Source of the DNA: an uncultured Sphingomonadaceae bacterium
GTDB lineage: Bacteria; Pseudomonadota; Alphaproteobacteria; Sphingomonadales; Sphingomonadaceae
Length of the DNA: 64,000 bases
Assembly (NCBI GenBank): GCA_947494305.1
Contig: CANLUL010000001.1
Span: forward strand, 682,001 to 746,000
Direction of reading: 5' to 3'
This document shows, piece after piece, positions 16,502-24,822 of this stretch (position 1 is the first letter of the stretch; the number at the start of each line of letters is the position of its first letter). A model generated the notes under the pieces. That model was not told where the DNA came from. It searched no databases and worked only from the letters and a program-made list of their open reading frames with translations. The position numbers and the translations under genes were made by a program.

Positions 16502-18844
16502 ATGGACGAAGCGGTGGCAATAGCAACAACAGGACCATTGTTGGCGCAGGGTCCGAAGTTGTTTATCATCGATGCACGCAATCGGGTCGAGCGAAAATAC
16601 CTACTAGACTGGCTACATACATCACTCGCAGAAGGTGGGCCGGGAGCAGATTTTAATTGGATTAGCCTTCCGCTATCCGACGAACGGGCAAACTTGCGTT
16701 TGGGAGCACTCTCGGAAAAACTCAAAGACGATAAAAGCACGCTAGTGGTGCCGGTTCGGATTGCATGGCGGGTGCCGAATTTTGAAAAAAGCCGCGCCAT
16801 TAAGAAACGTCATATTTTGTTGGGCGATCCCCGTAATCCTGGCAGTTTGCGCGCCAGAAGCATATTGATCCGAGATAAACGGCGTGCCCATTGTTTGACG
16901 GGACAACCCGCGACAATCGGTGATCTGCGCGATCGTTACGATACGCTAAAACCTGGATTAGAAGAAGATCCAGATTTGGATTTCGCTGCCTATGTAGCGC
17001 GCCAAGCTGGATTGGTGCTCGACATTGCCGAACGCGGATTACGCGGGCGTCGGTATAAAGTCCCACGGCATGTTGCCGCTGGACTTCGCAGTGATCCGCG
17101 ATTTCGATCGGCTATGTCAAAACTGGCAAGCGAAACAGACAAGCCAGAGGCCCTGCTTTACGAAGAAGCGTCGAAATACATGAAGGAGCTTATTGCTCGC
17201 CCAAGTCCCTTGTTCATTGACCTTAAGGCGAAGCTGGATCGTTTCATGCTGTCGCAGGGATATGAAGATGACGTGGTTTTTGATCCAAAGGAACTGACAC
17301 GTCTTCGGAAAACCATGCGCGAGCAGCCGACTGTGCTGTTGTTTACGCACAAGACATATATTGACGGCGTTACACCGACAGATTTGGCCTATCAAAACGA
17401 CCTGCCTCTCGTGCATGTTTTTGGCGGTATCAATCTCGATTTTTTCGGACTTGGCTTCATGCTGCGCCGGGCGGGCACAATATTCATTCGGCGCAGTTTT
17501 GAGAATAACCCGGTCTATAAACTCGTACTGCGTCATTATGTCAGCTATCTTTTGGAAAAACGATTTCCCATGACCTGGGCATTTGAAGGTACGCGCTCTC
17601 GGCTCGGTAAACTGATGCCGCCGCGCTATGGCTTGCTTAAGTATGTGGTCGACAGCGCGCATTCCAACGAAATCGAGAATCTTAACATTATCCCTGTTGT
17701 GACCAGTTTTGACCTGATCCGAGATGTTGAGGAATATGCTGGAGAACAGCGTGGGCGTATCAAGAAGCCGGAATCTTTAAGTTGGTTCTTTGGCTACTTG
17801 AAAAGCCTGCGAGAGCCGATGGGCAAAGTCTATGTCGACTTTGGTGAAACTGTTGTGCTTGAGAAGGCTCCAAAACCGGATGACAGGCTCGCGCTATCCA
17901 AAATTGCTTTTGAAGTGGCGGTGCAAGCGAATCGAGCCACACCGGTGACACTAACATCACTCATGTGCTTGTGCCTGCTGGGTACAGCTCCGCGTGCTAT
18001 GACGGCCGATGAGCTACGCGCCACCATGACCTTTTTCGTGAACTGGGCGCGAGAACGCAATATTCGTATAAGCAGTGATTTGACCGAAGAAAATTTGGGA
18101 ACGGTTCAGAATGTGGTTGATACATTGGTCAACAGCGGTTTGTTGGTGCGCTATGATCAAGGTTCCAGTACAGTATATGCAATAGAACCCGATCAACACC
18201 CGATTGCTAGTTATTACCGCAACTCCATCATACACCATTTCCTGGACAAGGCGATAATTGAACTGTCAGTCCTCAAAGCGCGCGAGGTGCAGGATCGGTC
18301 GGCCTCTGAGGTTTTCTGGGAGGAAACAGATCGACTTCGTGATTTGTTCAAGTTTGAATTTTTCTATCCTGCAAAAGAAGAATATCGAGAAAATCTGAAA
18401 GCCGAACTGAAGCGTACTGATCCTGATTGGGATATGAAGTTGGACAAAGGCGGCCCTCTTTTGAAGAGTCTGACCAATCGCATGCAGCCGTTGATCGGCC
18501 ACGCCGTCTTCCTGCCTTTTGTTGAGGCCTATACTGTGGTTTTGGATATCTTGTCTCGCTTAGAACCAGGTGATGTAATCGATAAAAAATCCTGCGTTGA
18601 ACTCGCCCTAAAAGAAGGGAAGCAAGCTTATCTTCTGCGCCGGATCACAAGCGAAGCTTCTATTGGCAAAATCTTGTTTGAAAATGGTTTTAAAATGGCC
18701 GCAGGTCTCGGTTTGACCGGAGAAACCACTGAAGAGACCATTGCCGAGCGCAAAGCTCTATTGCGTAAGTTTCGCGCATTGTCTCGGCGCATGGAAAGAT
18801 CGCGACTGGAAGTACTCCAACTTGCCGACAAAATATTTGAATGA
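16502..18844 (+). CDS. plsB: Glycerol-3-phosphate acyltransferase, PlsB type
   Basis: 780 residues from ATG 16502, with AGGGAG at 16491-16496; GTG 16496 is less likely. All four glycerolipid acyltransferase blocks are visible: HKTYID (H-x4-D), GTIFIRRSF, FEGTRSRLGK and LNIIPVVTSFD. A helical N-terminal region and a long C-terminal region match the PlsB/GPAT architecture. It transfers an acyl group to sn-1 of glycerol-3-phosphate at the inner membrane. It sits between the HAD-PlsC fusion and the DGAT gene (14-base gap), so it probably feeds triacylglycerol synthesis; as many alphaproteobacteria use PlsX/PlsY for membrane lipids, a storage role is inferred. Confidence 0.92.
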   Translation: MDEAVAIATTGPLLAQGPKLFIIDARNRVERKYLLDWLHTSLAEGGPGADFNWISLPLSDERANLRLGALSEKLKDDKSTLVVPVRIAWRVPNFEKSRAIKKRHILLGDPRNPGSLRARSILIRDKRRAHCLTGQPATIGDLRDRYDTLKPGLEEDPDLDFAAYVARQAGLVLDIAERGLRGRRYKVPRHVAAGLRSDPRFRSAMSKLASETDKPEALLYEEASKYMKELIARPSPLFIDLKAKLDRFMLSQGYEDDVVFDPKELTRLRKTMREQPTVLLFTHKTYIDGVTPTDLAYQNDLPLVHVFGGINLDFFGLGFMLRRAGTIFIRRSFENNPVYKLVLRHYVSYLLEKRFPMTWAFEGTRSRLGKLMPPRYGLLKYVVDSAHSNEIENLNIIPVVTSFDLIRDVEEYAGEQRGRIKKPESLSWFFGYLKSLREPMGKVYVDFGETVVLEKAPKPDDRLALSKIAFEVAVQANRATPVTLTSLMCLCLLGTAPRAMTADELRATMTFFVNWARERNIRISSDLTEENLGTVQNVVDTLVNSGLLVRYDQGSSTVYAIEPDQHPIASYYRNSIIHHFLDKAIIELSVLKAREVQDRSASEVFWEETDRLRDLFKFEFFYPAKEEYRENLKAELKRTDPDWDMKLDKGGPLLKSLTNRMQPLIGHAVFLPFVEAYTVVLDILSRLEPGDVIDKKSCVELALKEGKQAYLLRRITSEASIGKILFENGFKMAAGLGLTGETTEETIAERKALLRKFRALSRRMERSRLEVLQLADKIFE

Positions 18845-18858
18845 AGGAAATCTAAGAC

Positions 18859-20400
18859 ATGCAACAACTTAGCGCACAAGACGCCCAGTTTCTCTACATT
18901 CAATCCGAGACAAATCTGACTCATGTGATGGCGGTCTATGTCTTTGACCCTTCAACTGCACCGGGAGGCAAGGTGCGGTTCAAGGATATTATCGAACATA
19001 TGCGCGGCCGGTTGGATGTGTCGCCAATGCTGAAGCGCAAATTGTACCGGCTGCCGCTCGATATCGATCATCCTTACTGGGTGCATGATGAACATTTCGA
19101 TCTAGAAATGCACATGTCGCATAGCCGTTTGCCTGAACCAGCGGATTGGCGACAATTCTGTATCTACGTCGCACGGCACCACAGTAAGCCGCTTGATATG
19201 AATCGGCCACTCTGGGACATGCACATTCTGGAGGGGCTTGATAATATACCGGGATATAAAAAGGGCAGTTATGCGCTGCTAACCCGAATTCACCACTCAA
19301 CCATTGATGGCGCTTCTGCGGCTCATTTCTTTGCGGCTATTGCCGATCTCGACAACAAAGGCACCCCTGCCATTCCACTTCCTGAGGCATCGCCGGAGCC
19401 AGATGAGCTGCCGGAAATGTCGGAGATGGTAAGCCGCGCGATAAACAGCACGATCACCTCGCCGGTTAAGATGTCACGGGCGCTTATGAAATTTGCGCCA
19501 GCCCTACTGTCTACCGCGCAGAAATCGTTGAGTAGTGACGATGAGGAGAAAGACACAGGCGTCCCGAAAACGCGTTTTAACAATGCCGTCACCCCGCATA
19601 AGATGTTCGATGCTGTAACATTCGATTTGGAAGAAATTAAAAAAATTCGCAAAAAAGTGGATGGCGCCACAATTAATGACGTGGTCCTAACCATAGCGAG
19701 CGGCGGCGTGCGCAAATACCTGATGAAGCACAAGGAATTGCCGAAGGAGTCGTTAATCGCTGTTGCCCCAGTAAATGCAAGGAGTAGGGCGGGAGAGGAA
19801 TCTGAGCCGGGTAACAAGATCAGCGCGATGACCATCAAAATATGGTCGGATATTGCCAATCCAATCAAGCGAATGGAGGCCATCCGGGATACAACAAGGG
19901 AAACGAAGGCCGCTAAGTCTGGCCTCAGCGCTCGTATAATGACCGACATAACCCAGCATGTTCCTGGTGTCACAATGTCGGGTGTAGCGCGTCTTATGAC
20001 GGATGAACGGTTCGCGCCCAAGATGAGCAATCTCATTGTATCAAATGTACCGGGTCCACAGATACCCATGTACATGAACGGTGCTCAGCTTACGCACCAA
20101 TATGGTTTGGCTCCGCTGGCGCATGGCATGGGATTGTTTATCGCAACACCGAGTTATAACGGGACAATTTCCTTTGGGATCACATCTGACCGTCAGATCA
20201 TGCCTGATATCGATTTTTTTGTGGAGTGTCTCAAAAAGGCATTTTCAGAATTGCAGGTTGCCAAAACTAATCGCGCGGTTAAAAAGACATCTGCACGAGC
20301 ATCAACAGCTGAACATGCTGTTGAGCCGCAATCTGACGGATCCAACTATCGGCGCGTTTCCAAAACGCCCAGAAGAGTGAAGCAGAGCAAGGCAAAATAG
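18859..20400 (+). CDS. Wax ester synthase/diacylglycerol acyltransferase (WS/DGAT)
   Basis: 513 residues. The acyltransferase catalytic motif HHxxxDG is at residues 145-151 (IHHSTIDGASAAHF); the N-terminus LSAQDAQFLYIQSETNLTHV, PLDMNRPLWDMHILEGL, TINDVVLTIASGG and SNVPGPQIPMYMNG are all family signatures. Family length is about 450-480; the excess is a basic C-terminal tail (RAVKKTSARAS through RRVKQSKAK). AAGGAAATC precedes the ATG. It acylates diacylglycerol or fatty alcohols with acyl-CoA at the inner face of the cytoplasmic membrane, producing storage triacylglycerol or wax ester. It is co-directional with acyltransferase and lipase genes. Confidence 0.96.
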   Translation: MQQLSAQDAQFLYIQSETNLTHVMAVYVFDPSTAPGGKVRFKDIIEHMRGRLDVSPMLKRKLYRLPLDIDHPYWVHDEHFDLEMHMSHSRLPEPADWRQFCIYVARHHSKPLDMNRPLWDMHILEGLDNIPGYKKGSYALLTRIHHSTIDGASAAHFFAAIADLDNKGTPAIPLPEASPEPDELPEMSEMVSRAINSTITSPVKMSRALMKFAPALLSTAQKSLSSDDEEKDTGVPKTRFNNAVTPHKMFDAVTFDLEEIKKIRKKVDGATINDVVLTIASGGVRKYLMKHKELPKESLIAVAPVNARSRAGEESEPGNKISAMTIKIWSDIANPIKRMEAIRDTTRETKAAKSGLSARIMTDITQHVPGVTMSGVARLMTDERFAPKMSNLIVSNVPGPQIPMYMNGAQLTHQYGLAPLAHGMGLFIATPSYNGTISFGITSDRQIMPDIDFFVECLKKAFSELQVAKTNRAVKKTSARASTAEHAVEPQSDGSNYRRVSKTPRRVKQSKAK

Positions 20401-20423
20401 GAGTGGATGGAGCAATGTTGGCG

Positions 20424-20465
20424 TCCGCAATATGCGGATTCCGTAACAGGTCGGCGTATCTGACC
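20424..20465 (+). other. Two small tandem hairpins in an intercistronic gap
   Basis: In the 84-base gap between the DGAT and patatin genes, TCCGCA/TGCGGA (20424-20438, three-base loop) is followed by GGTCGG/CTGACC (20449-20465, five-base loop, one G-U pair). No T-run follows, so these are more likely mRNA processing or stability elements, or partial attenuators, than terminators. Confidence 0.4.
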
Positions 20466-20484
20466 GCATCTAAGTGAGTAAATT

Positions 20485-21948
20485 ATGATCCTGAACACCA
20501 CCCTGAAAATGGAAAAAGCAATGGCGCAGGCCGAAAGCTATTCCGAATGGTCCGATGCTGCGAAAAAGCATGATAAATCTACTGGTGTGGATGTCTGGAA
20601 AAAGTCCGATGAAAGTAAGCATTTTGACAATGTTTCGATCCGTCGCCGGCTGAAACGCCTTTCCAAGCTTTGGAAAGAACAAGATAACAAAGGCCTGTTA
20701 TATGCGTTGAATGAGGGCATCCACGGCAATATGGATGGCATGGGCAACGATCGCCTGCATCAAAAGGCACAATTTGGCACCAAGCAGCTTATTCAGGATT
20801 ATGTGGATGCAATTGCCAATTCACTGGAATATTTGGCGAGTGACAAAGTTACCGATATTCCGTTCGAGGAAAAATTAGATTTCTTCCGCCGTGCACAGCA
20901 TTGCTATGGTCGATCTGCGTTCTTAATGAGTGGATCCGGGGCGTTTCTGTTCTTCCATATTGGGGTGGTAAAAGCGCTATGGACTGAAGGATTACTTCCA
21001 AGCATATTGTCGGGTTCCAGTGGTGGATCCGTTGTCGGTGCTCTAGTAAGCACCCGTGTTGATGAGGAAATTCCAGATTTTTTCAAAGCTGAAACAGCAG
21101 TAGAAAATTATGAGCGGGCTAGAGGTGCAAATGACACCGGAAAAGGTCGCCTAGATCAAGATGAAATTCGTCGTAGCCTGGAAGGCATGATCCCGGATCT
21201 GACTTTTCAGGAAGCCTATGAGCTTACTGGCCGTCATCTGAACGTCTCTATTGCTCCAGCGGAACGGCATCAAACTGCGCGGATGTTGAATGCGATAGCA
21301 TCACCCAATGTCTATGTGCGCGAGGCGGTTCTGGCATCATGCGCTGTGCCCGGTGTGTATAAGCCAGTGACGTTGGCCGCAAAAAACCACAAGGGTGAGC
21401 GTGTGCCTTATCTACCAAATCGCAAATGGGTGGATGGTTCTGTAACCCACGATTTGCCTGCGAAACGATTGGCGCGACTATATGGCGTGAACCATCATAT
21501 CGTCAGCCAGGCTAACCCGATAGCAACGCCGTTTGCCAGTGACTTCAAAGCACAGAAAACACCGATTACAGCCATTCGCAATGCTTCGACCGCTACGATG
21601 AAGGCTTGGATTAATGCCAATGCAGCGATCTGGCAAAAACCACTATCCTACTTCCCAAGATTGAATAGCATGACCAATATGACATTGTCGGTTATTAATC
21701 AGGATTATACCGGCGATATCAATATCGTTCGACCGCCTATGTTCTGGAGCCCATCCAAGATTTTGAGCAATTTACCGCTTGAAGATATTGAAGAATTGAT
21801 CGACCTGGGTGAGCGGAAGACTTGGCCAAAAATTGAGATGGTTCGTACGCAAACAAAGATCAGTCAAACTTTGGACCGTATTCTTTACCAATATGAGATG
21901 GAACTCGCCCATGATCACGAACTGGCGATGAAAAGGAAGATCGCTTGA
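20485..21948 (+). CDS. DUF3336-patatin triacylglycerol lipase
   Basis: 487 residues. Residues about 25-150 match the DUF3336 domain found in yeast TGL3/4/5 and plant SDP1 lipases. The patatin domain follows, with oxyanion segment SGSGAFLFFHIG, nucleophile S179 in G177-S-S-G-G, and the catalytic Asp in WVDGSVTHDLP. Start at 20485 is the longest ATG; 20509 and 20521 are alternatives, since no strong ribosome binding site separates them. It hydrolyses neutral lipid or phospholipid acyl esters. Its place after the DGAT gene and before a monoacylglycerol-lipase-like gene (TTGA overlap) argues for storage-lipid mobilisation. Confidence 0.92.
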   Translation: MILNTTLKMEKAMAQAESYSEWSDAAKKHDKSTGVDVWKKSDESKHFDNVSIRRRLKRLSKLWKEQDNKGLLYALNEGIHGNMDGMGNDRLHQKAQFGTKQLIQDYVDAIANSLEYLASDKVTDIPFEEKLDFFRRAQHCYGRSAFLMSGSGAFLFFHIGVVKALWTEGLLPSILSGSSGGSVVGALVSTRVDEEIPDFFKAETAVENYERARGANDTGKGRLDQDEIRRSLEGMIPDLTFQEAYELTGRHLNVSIAPAERHQTARMLNAIASPNVYVREAVLASCAVPGVYKPVTLAAKNHKGERVPYLPNRKWVDGSVTHDLPAKRLARLYGVNHHIVSQANPIATPFASDFKAQKTPITAIRNASTATMKAWINANAAIWQKPLSYFPRLNSMTNMTLSVINQDYTGDINIVRPPMFWSPSKILSNLPLEDIEELIDLGERKTWPKIEMVRTQTKISQTLDRILYQYEMELAHDHELAMKRKIA

Positions 21949-22796
21949 TCCACGACGAAGGTACGATTGCGCTAGCTGAGCCGTCAAAAGGCGCAGGTAG
22001 CAAATTGTATCGCCAAAGCTGGTTACCCGATGGTGCTCCCAAAGCTGTCATAGTTCTTGTCCATGGATATGACGAACATAGTGGGCGTTACGCATATTTT
22101 GCTGATCACTGCACTGCTCGGGGTTATGCGGTTCATGCCATAGATCATTGGGGACATGGTAAATCTGAAGGAATCAATGGCTTTGTACCAGATTTTTCGG
22201 TTTATCATGAAGGCGTGAATGCCCTGATCGCACAGCTGCCGGAGGCGCATGCCAAATTGCCCAAGATATTGATTGGGCATAGTTTGGGCGGATTGATTGC
22301 AGCGACGTATTTGTTGAAACATCAGTCCAATTTTGCCGCAAGTGTGTTGTCCGGCCCGGCAATCAAGGCGGCGGACGAACCATCTGCATTTTTGAGATTC
22401 ATTAGTAGGTTGCTTTCAAAGATTTTGCCGAAAATGGGCGTGATCGCATTAGATGCCAGCGGCGTGAGCCGTGACCCAAAAGTAGTTGCCGATTATGAGG
22501 CAGATCCTTTGGTTTCTGGAACGAAGATCAGTGCACGATTGGGACATGAAATGATGAAACAGATGGACCTCGTTCAGTCTGCAGCATCAAAAATTACGCT
22601 TCCCTTGTTAATGCTACATGGTCAATCGGATAGCTTGACCGCGGTAGAAGGATCACAGTTTCTGAACGACAATGTCGGAAGCTCAGAAAAGCAGCTAATA
22701 CTATATCCGGATCTCTATCATGAGATATTCAATGAACCTGAGAAAGATAAGGTTTTGACGGATATGACAGATTGGATAGATGCTAGGCTAGCCTAG
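21945..22796 (+). CDS. Monoacylglycerol lipase-like alpha/beta hydrolase
   Basis: 283 residues starting at TTG 21945, which overlaps the preceding stop as TTGA; AAGGA at 21933-21937 is correctly placed and no nearer ATG exists. The serine-aminopeptidase/monoacylglycerol lipase pattern is clear: VHGYDEHSGRY, DHWGHGKSEG, nucleophile elbow IGHSLGGLIAA, MLHGQSDSLTA (Asp region) and the C-terminal His in YHEIFNEPEKDK. It would complete breakdown of monoacylglycerols released by the patatin lipase. Translational coupling supports a shared function. Confidence 0.92.
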   Translation: MIHDEGTIALAEPSKGAGSKLYRQSWLPDGAPKAVIVLVHGYDEHSGRYAYFADHCTARGYAVHAIDHWGHGKSEGINGFVPDFSVYHEGVNALIAQLPEAHAKLPKILIGHSLGGLIAATYLLKHQSNFAASVLSGPAIKAADEPSAFLRFISRLLSKILPKMGVIALDASGVSRDPKVVADYEADPLVSGTKISARLGHEMMKQMDLVQSAASKITLPLLMLHGQSDSLTAVEGSQFLNDNVGSSEKQLILYPDLYHEIFNEPEKDKVLTDMTDWIDARLA

Positions 22797-22814
22797 ACAC
22801 TGAATGGAAAATTG

Positions 22815-23753
22815 ATGGACATTTTAGCAATCATATTGGGCGTTGTTGCCCTTGCCATAATCGCTCTCTTGGCTCTGTATGCCTTTTCACCGCGCACTTT
22901 GTTCAATTGGCTTCAGAAGTCATTGCGCCGAAAAGGGGGATTAGTCGAAAAATCCATTGAAGCAGGCGGCTTTACTTGGCCCTATCTGGAGGGAGGGCCG
23001 ACAGATGGTGAAGTTGTCGTTCTCGTGCACGGTTTCGGCGGCGATAAAGATAACTGGGCGATGTTTTCTCCGCATATTACCGGTAAATATCGTTTCATTT
23101 CCATGGACCTGCCAGGCTTTGGTGAAAATGATCGCTCCATGGATCGCGACTATGATATTGCATCTCAGGTAGAGCGTTTGCGTCAGTTTCTGGATGCGAT
23201 GGGCATTTCGAAATGTCATATCGGTGGCAATAGCATGGGCGGCCATATCAGCCTGCAATTTGCGTTATCTCATCCGGAATATCTGAAGTCGCTGACGCTA
23301 TACAATAACGCGGGTGTCATCGGTGAAAATGAGAGTGAACTGCAAGGCGCCGTTGAAAATGGTGAAAATGCTCTGGCAATCCAATCGGTTGAAGATGTGA
23401 AGCGAATGATGGCGTTTGTCACCCACAAGCCTGCGCCCATTCCAGGCCAGTTCCGAAAGCTATTTTTTGAAGACGCCAATGCGCACAAGGATCTGCTCGA
23501 CAAGATATTCTGGTCGATCGCTGAAACAGCAATGAGCAATCCTTTGAATGAGAAGCTGAAAGACCTGAATGTTCCAACGCTGATCATATGGGGGCGGCAT
23601 GACCGGCTGATTGATGTAAGTTGTGCTGAAGCAATCCATGCCGAAGTTAGAAACAGCGAATTGGTGATTTTCGAAGATGTTGGACATATTCCGATGATCG
23701 AAAAACCCAAAGAAACTGCTGCCGCAAAATTGGCTTTCCTTGCAAAACACTAA
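22815..23753 (+). CDS. Membrane-anchored alpha/beta hydrolase
   Basis: 312 residues from ATG 22815 (TTG 22812 is also in frame). A hydrophobic segment at about residues 4-25 (ILGVVALAIIALLALYAF) is an N-terminal membrane anchor. The hydrolase core has HGFGGDKDNW, DLPGFGENDRS, the nucleophile elbow GGNSMGGH, WGRHDRLIDV and the catalytic His in VGHIPMIEKP. Such anchored hydrolases are usually esterases or lipases; being 18 bases after the monoacylglycerol lipase gene, it likely acts on the same lipids. The exact substrate is unknown. Confidence 0.88.
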   Translation: MDILAIILGVVALAIIALLALYAFSPRTLFNWLQKSLRRKGGLVEKSIEAGGFTWPYLEGGPTDGEVVVLVHGFGGDKDNWAMFSPHITGKYRFISMDLPGFGENDRSMDRDYDIASQVERLRQFLDAMGISKCHIGGNSMGGHISLQFALSHPEYLKSLTLYNNAGVIGENESELQGAVENGENALAIQSVEDVKRMMAFVTHKPAPIPGQFRKLFFEDANAHKDLLDKIFWSIAETAMSNPLNEKLKDLNVPTLIIWGRHDRLIDVSCAEAIHAEVRNSELVIFEDVGHIPMIEKPKETAAAKLAFLAKH

Positions 23754-23820
23754 ATTTGCCGTCACTCTGACTTTCGCGAACTCCCGATAAAGAGGAGTCG
23801 GTGGCTAGAGGGAAAATTGC

Positions 23821-24822
23821 ATGAACTTGCGTGTTGGATTGTTGGGTGGCGGATCATGGGGAACGACCGTCGCGTCTATTGTATCGCGGAATGCGCCGAT
23901 TAAAATATGGGCGCGTGACCCGGAAACTGTGGCGGATATCAACGACAATCATCGCAACAGTAAATATCTTCCCGATGCCGTTTTACCCGAAGCGCTTGCC
24001 GCCACCAACGAGATTGGCGAAGCGGTAGCCGGATGTGATGTTTTGATCATGGGTATTCCATCCAGCAACTTTCGTTCAGTGTTGGAAGAAGCGAAGTCCC
24101 ACTTACGGCCCTGGGTCCCGGTGATCAGCCTGACCAAGGGTTTGGAACTTTCCACCGGCAAGCGAATGACCGAAGTAATTGAAGAAGTATTGCCGGGTCA
24201 TCCGGTCGGTGTGCTAACCGGCCCCAATTTGGCGCGTGAAATTATGGCGGGGCAGGCGGCAGCGAGTGTTATTTCGATGGAAGATGAGATCATCGTCAAA
24301 CAACTGCAACAGCTTTTCAATTCCGGCCTTTTTCGTGTTTACACCAACACCGATCTTCTGGGCTGTGAACTGGGCGGTGTGCTCAAAAACATTATCGCCA
24401 TTGCGGTAGGGATGGGGGATGGCCTTGGGGCTGGCGACAATACCCGGTCAGCCTTGATTACCAGAGGTTTGGCGGAGATTACCCGGCTTGGTGTCGCAAT
24501 GGGAGGGCAACCGGCTACATTTGCAGGCCTGACTGGCATGGGCGATATGATTGCTACGTGCACGAGCCCGCTATCGCGAAACCGTCATGTCGGCGTGGAG
24601 CTTGGTAAAGGGCGCCATATCGATGAAATCATCGATGATATGCTGATGGTGGCGGAAGGCGTCAAAAGTGCGCCCACCGTGATAGCTTTGGCAAAGAAAT
24701 TCAACGTATCCATGCCGATAGCGGAAGATGTCTTTGAAGTGACCAAAGGCAACCGCACCGCAGTTCGCGCTTTTAGAGGGCTCACCCGGCAATCAGTCGG
24801 CGCAGAATCAGAGGCCGGTTAA
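23821..24822 (+). CDS. gpsA: NAD(P)+-dependent glycerol-3-phosphate dehydrogenase
   Basis: 333 residues, full-length GpsA. The N-terminal Rossmann motif GGGSWGTTVA, the SLTKGLE segment, VLTGPNLAREIMAGQ (substrate and catalytic Lys region), the C-terminal helical domain with GVLKNIIAIAVGMGDGLG, and GLGxNTRSALITRGL-like sequence are all present. It reduces dihydroxyacetone phosphate to sn-glycerol-3-phosphate, the acceptor for the PlsB-like enzyme of the same strand. AGAGGGAAAA precedes the ATG, 67 bases after the upstream hydrolase gene. Its TAA overlaps the convergent putA stop by 4 bases. Confidence 0.98.
   Translation: MNLRVGLLGGGSWGTTVASIVSRNAPIKIWARDPETVADINDNHRNSKYLPDAVLPEALAATNEIGEAVAGCDVLIMGIPSSNFRSVLEEAKSHLRPWVPVISLTKGLELSTGKRMTEVIEEVLPGHPVGVLTGPNLAREIMAGQAAASVISMEDEIIVKQLQQLFNSGLFRVYTNTDLLGCELGGVLKNIIAIAVGMGDGLGAGDNTRSALITRGLAEITRLGVAMGGQPATFAGLTGMGDMIATCTSPLSRNRHVGVELGKGRHIDEIIDDMLMVAEGVKSAPTVIALAKKFNVSMPIAEDVFEVTKGNRTAVRAFRGLTRQSVGAESEAG

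Noticed and set aside
17117-17662. 181-codon antisense frame inside plsB
   Set aside because: Covers the conserved acyltransferase motifs on the other strand, so it is a by-product of that coding constraint.
19323-20075. 250-codon open frame antisense to the WS/DGAT gene
   Set aside because: No family resemblance, composition is Ser/Ile/Leu-rich as expected for a reversed frame, and the sense gene is certain.
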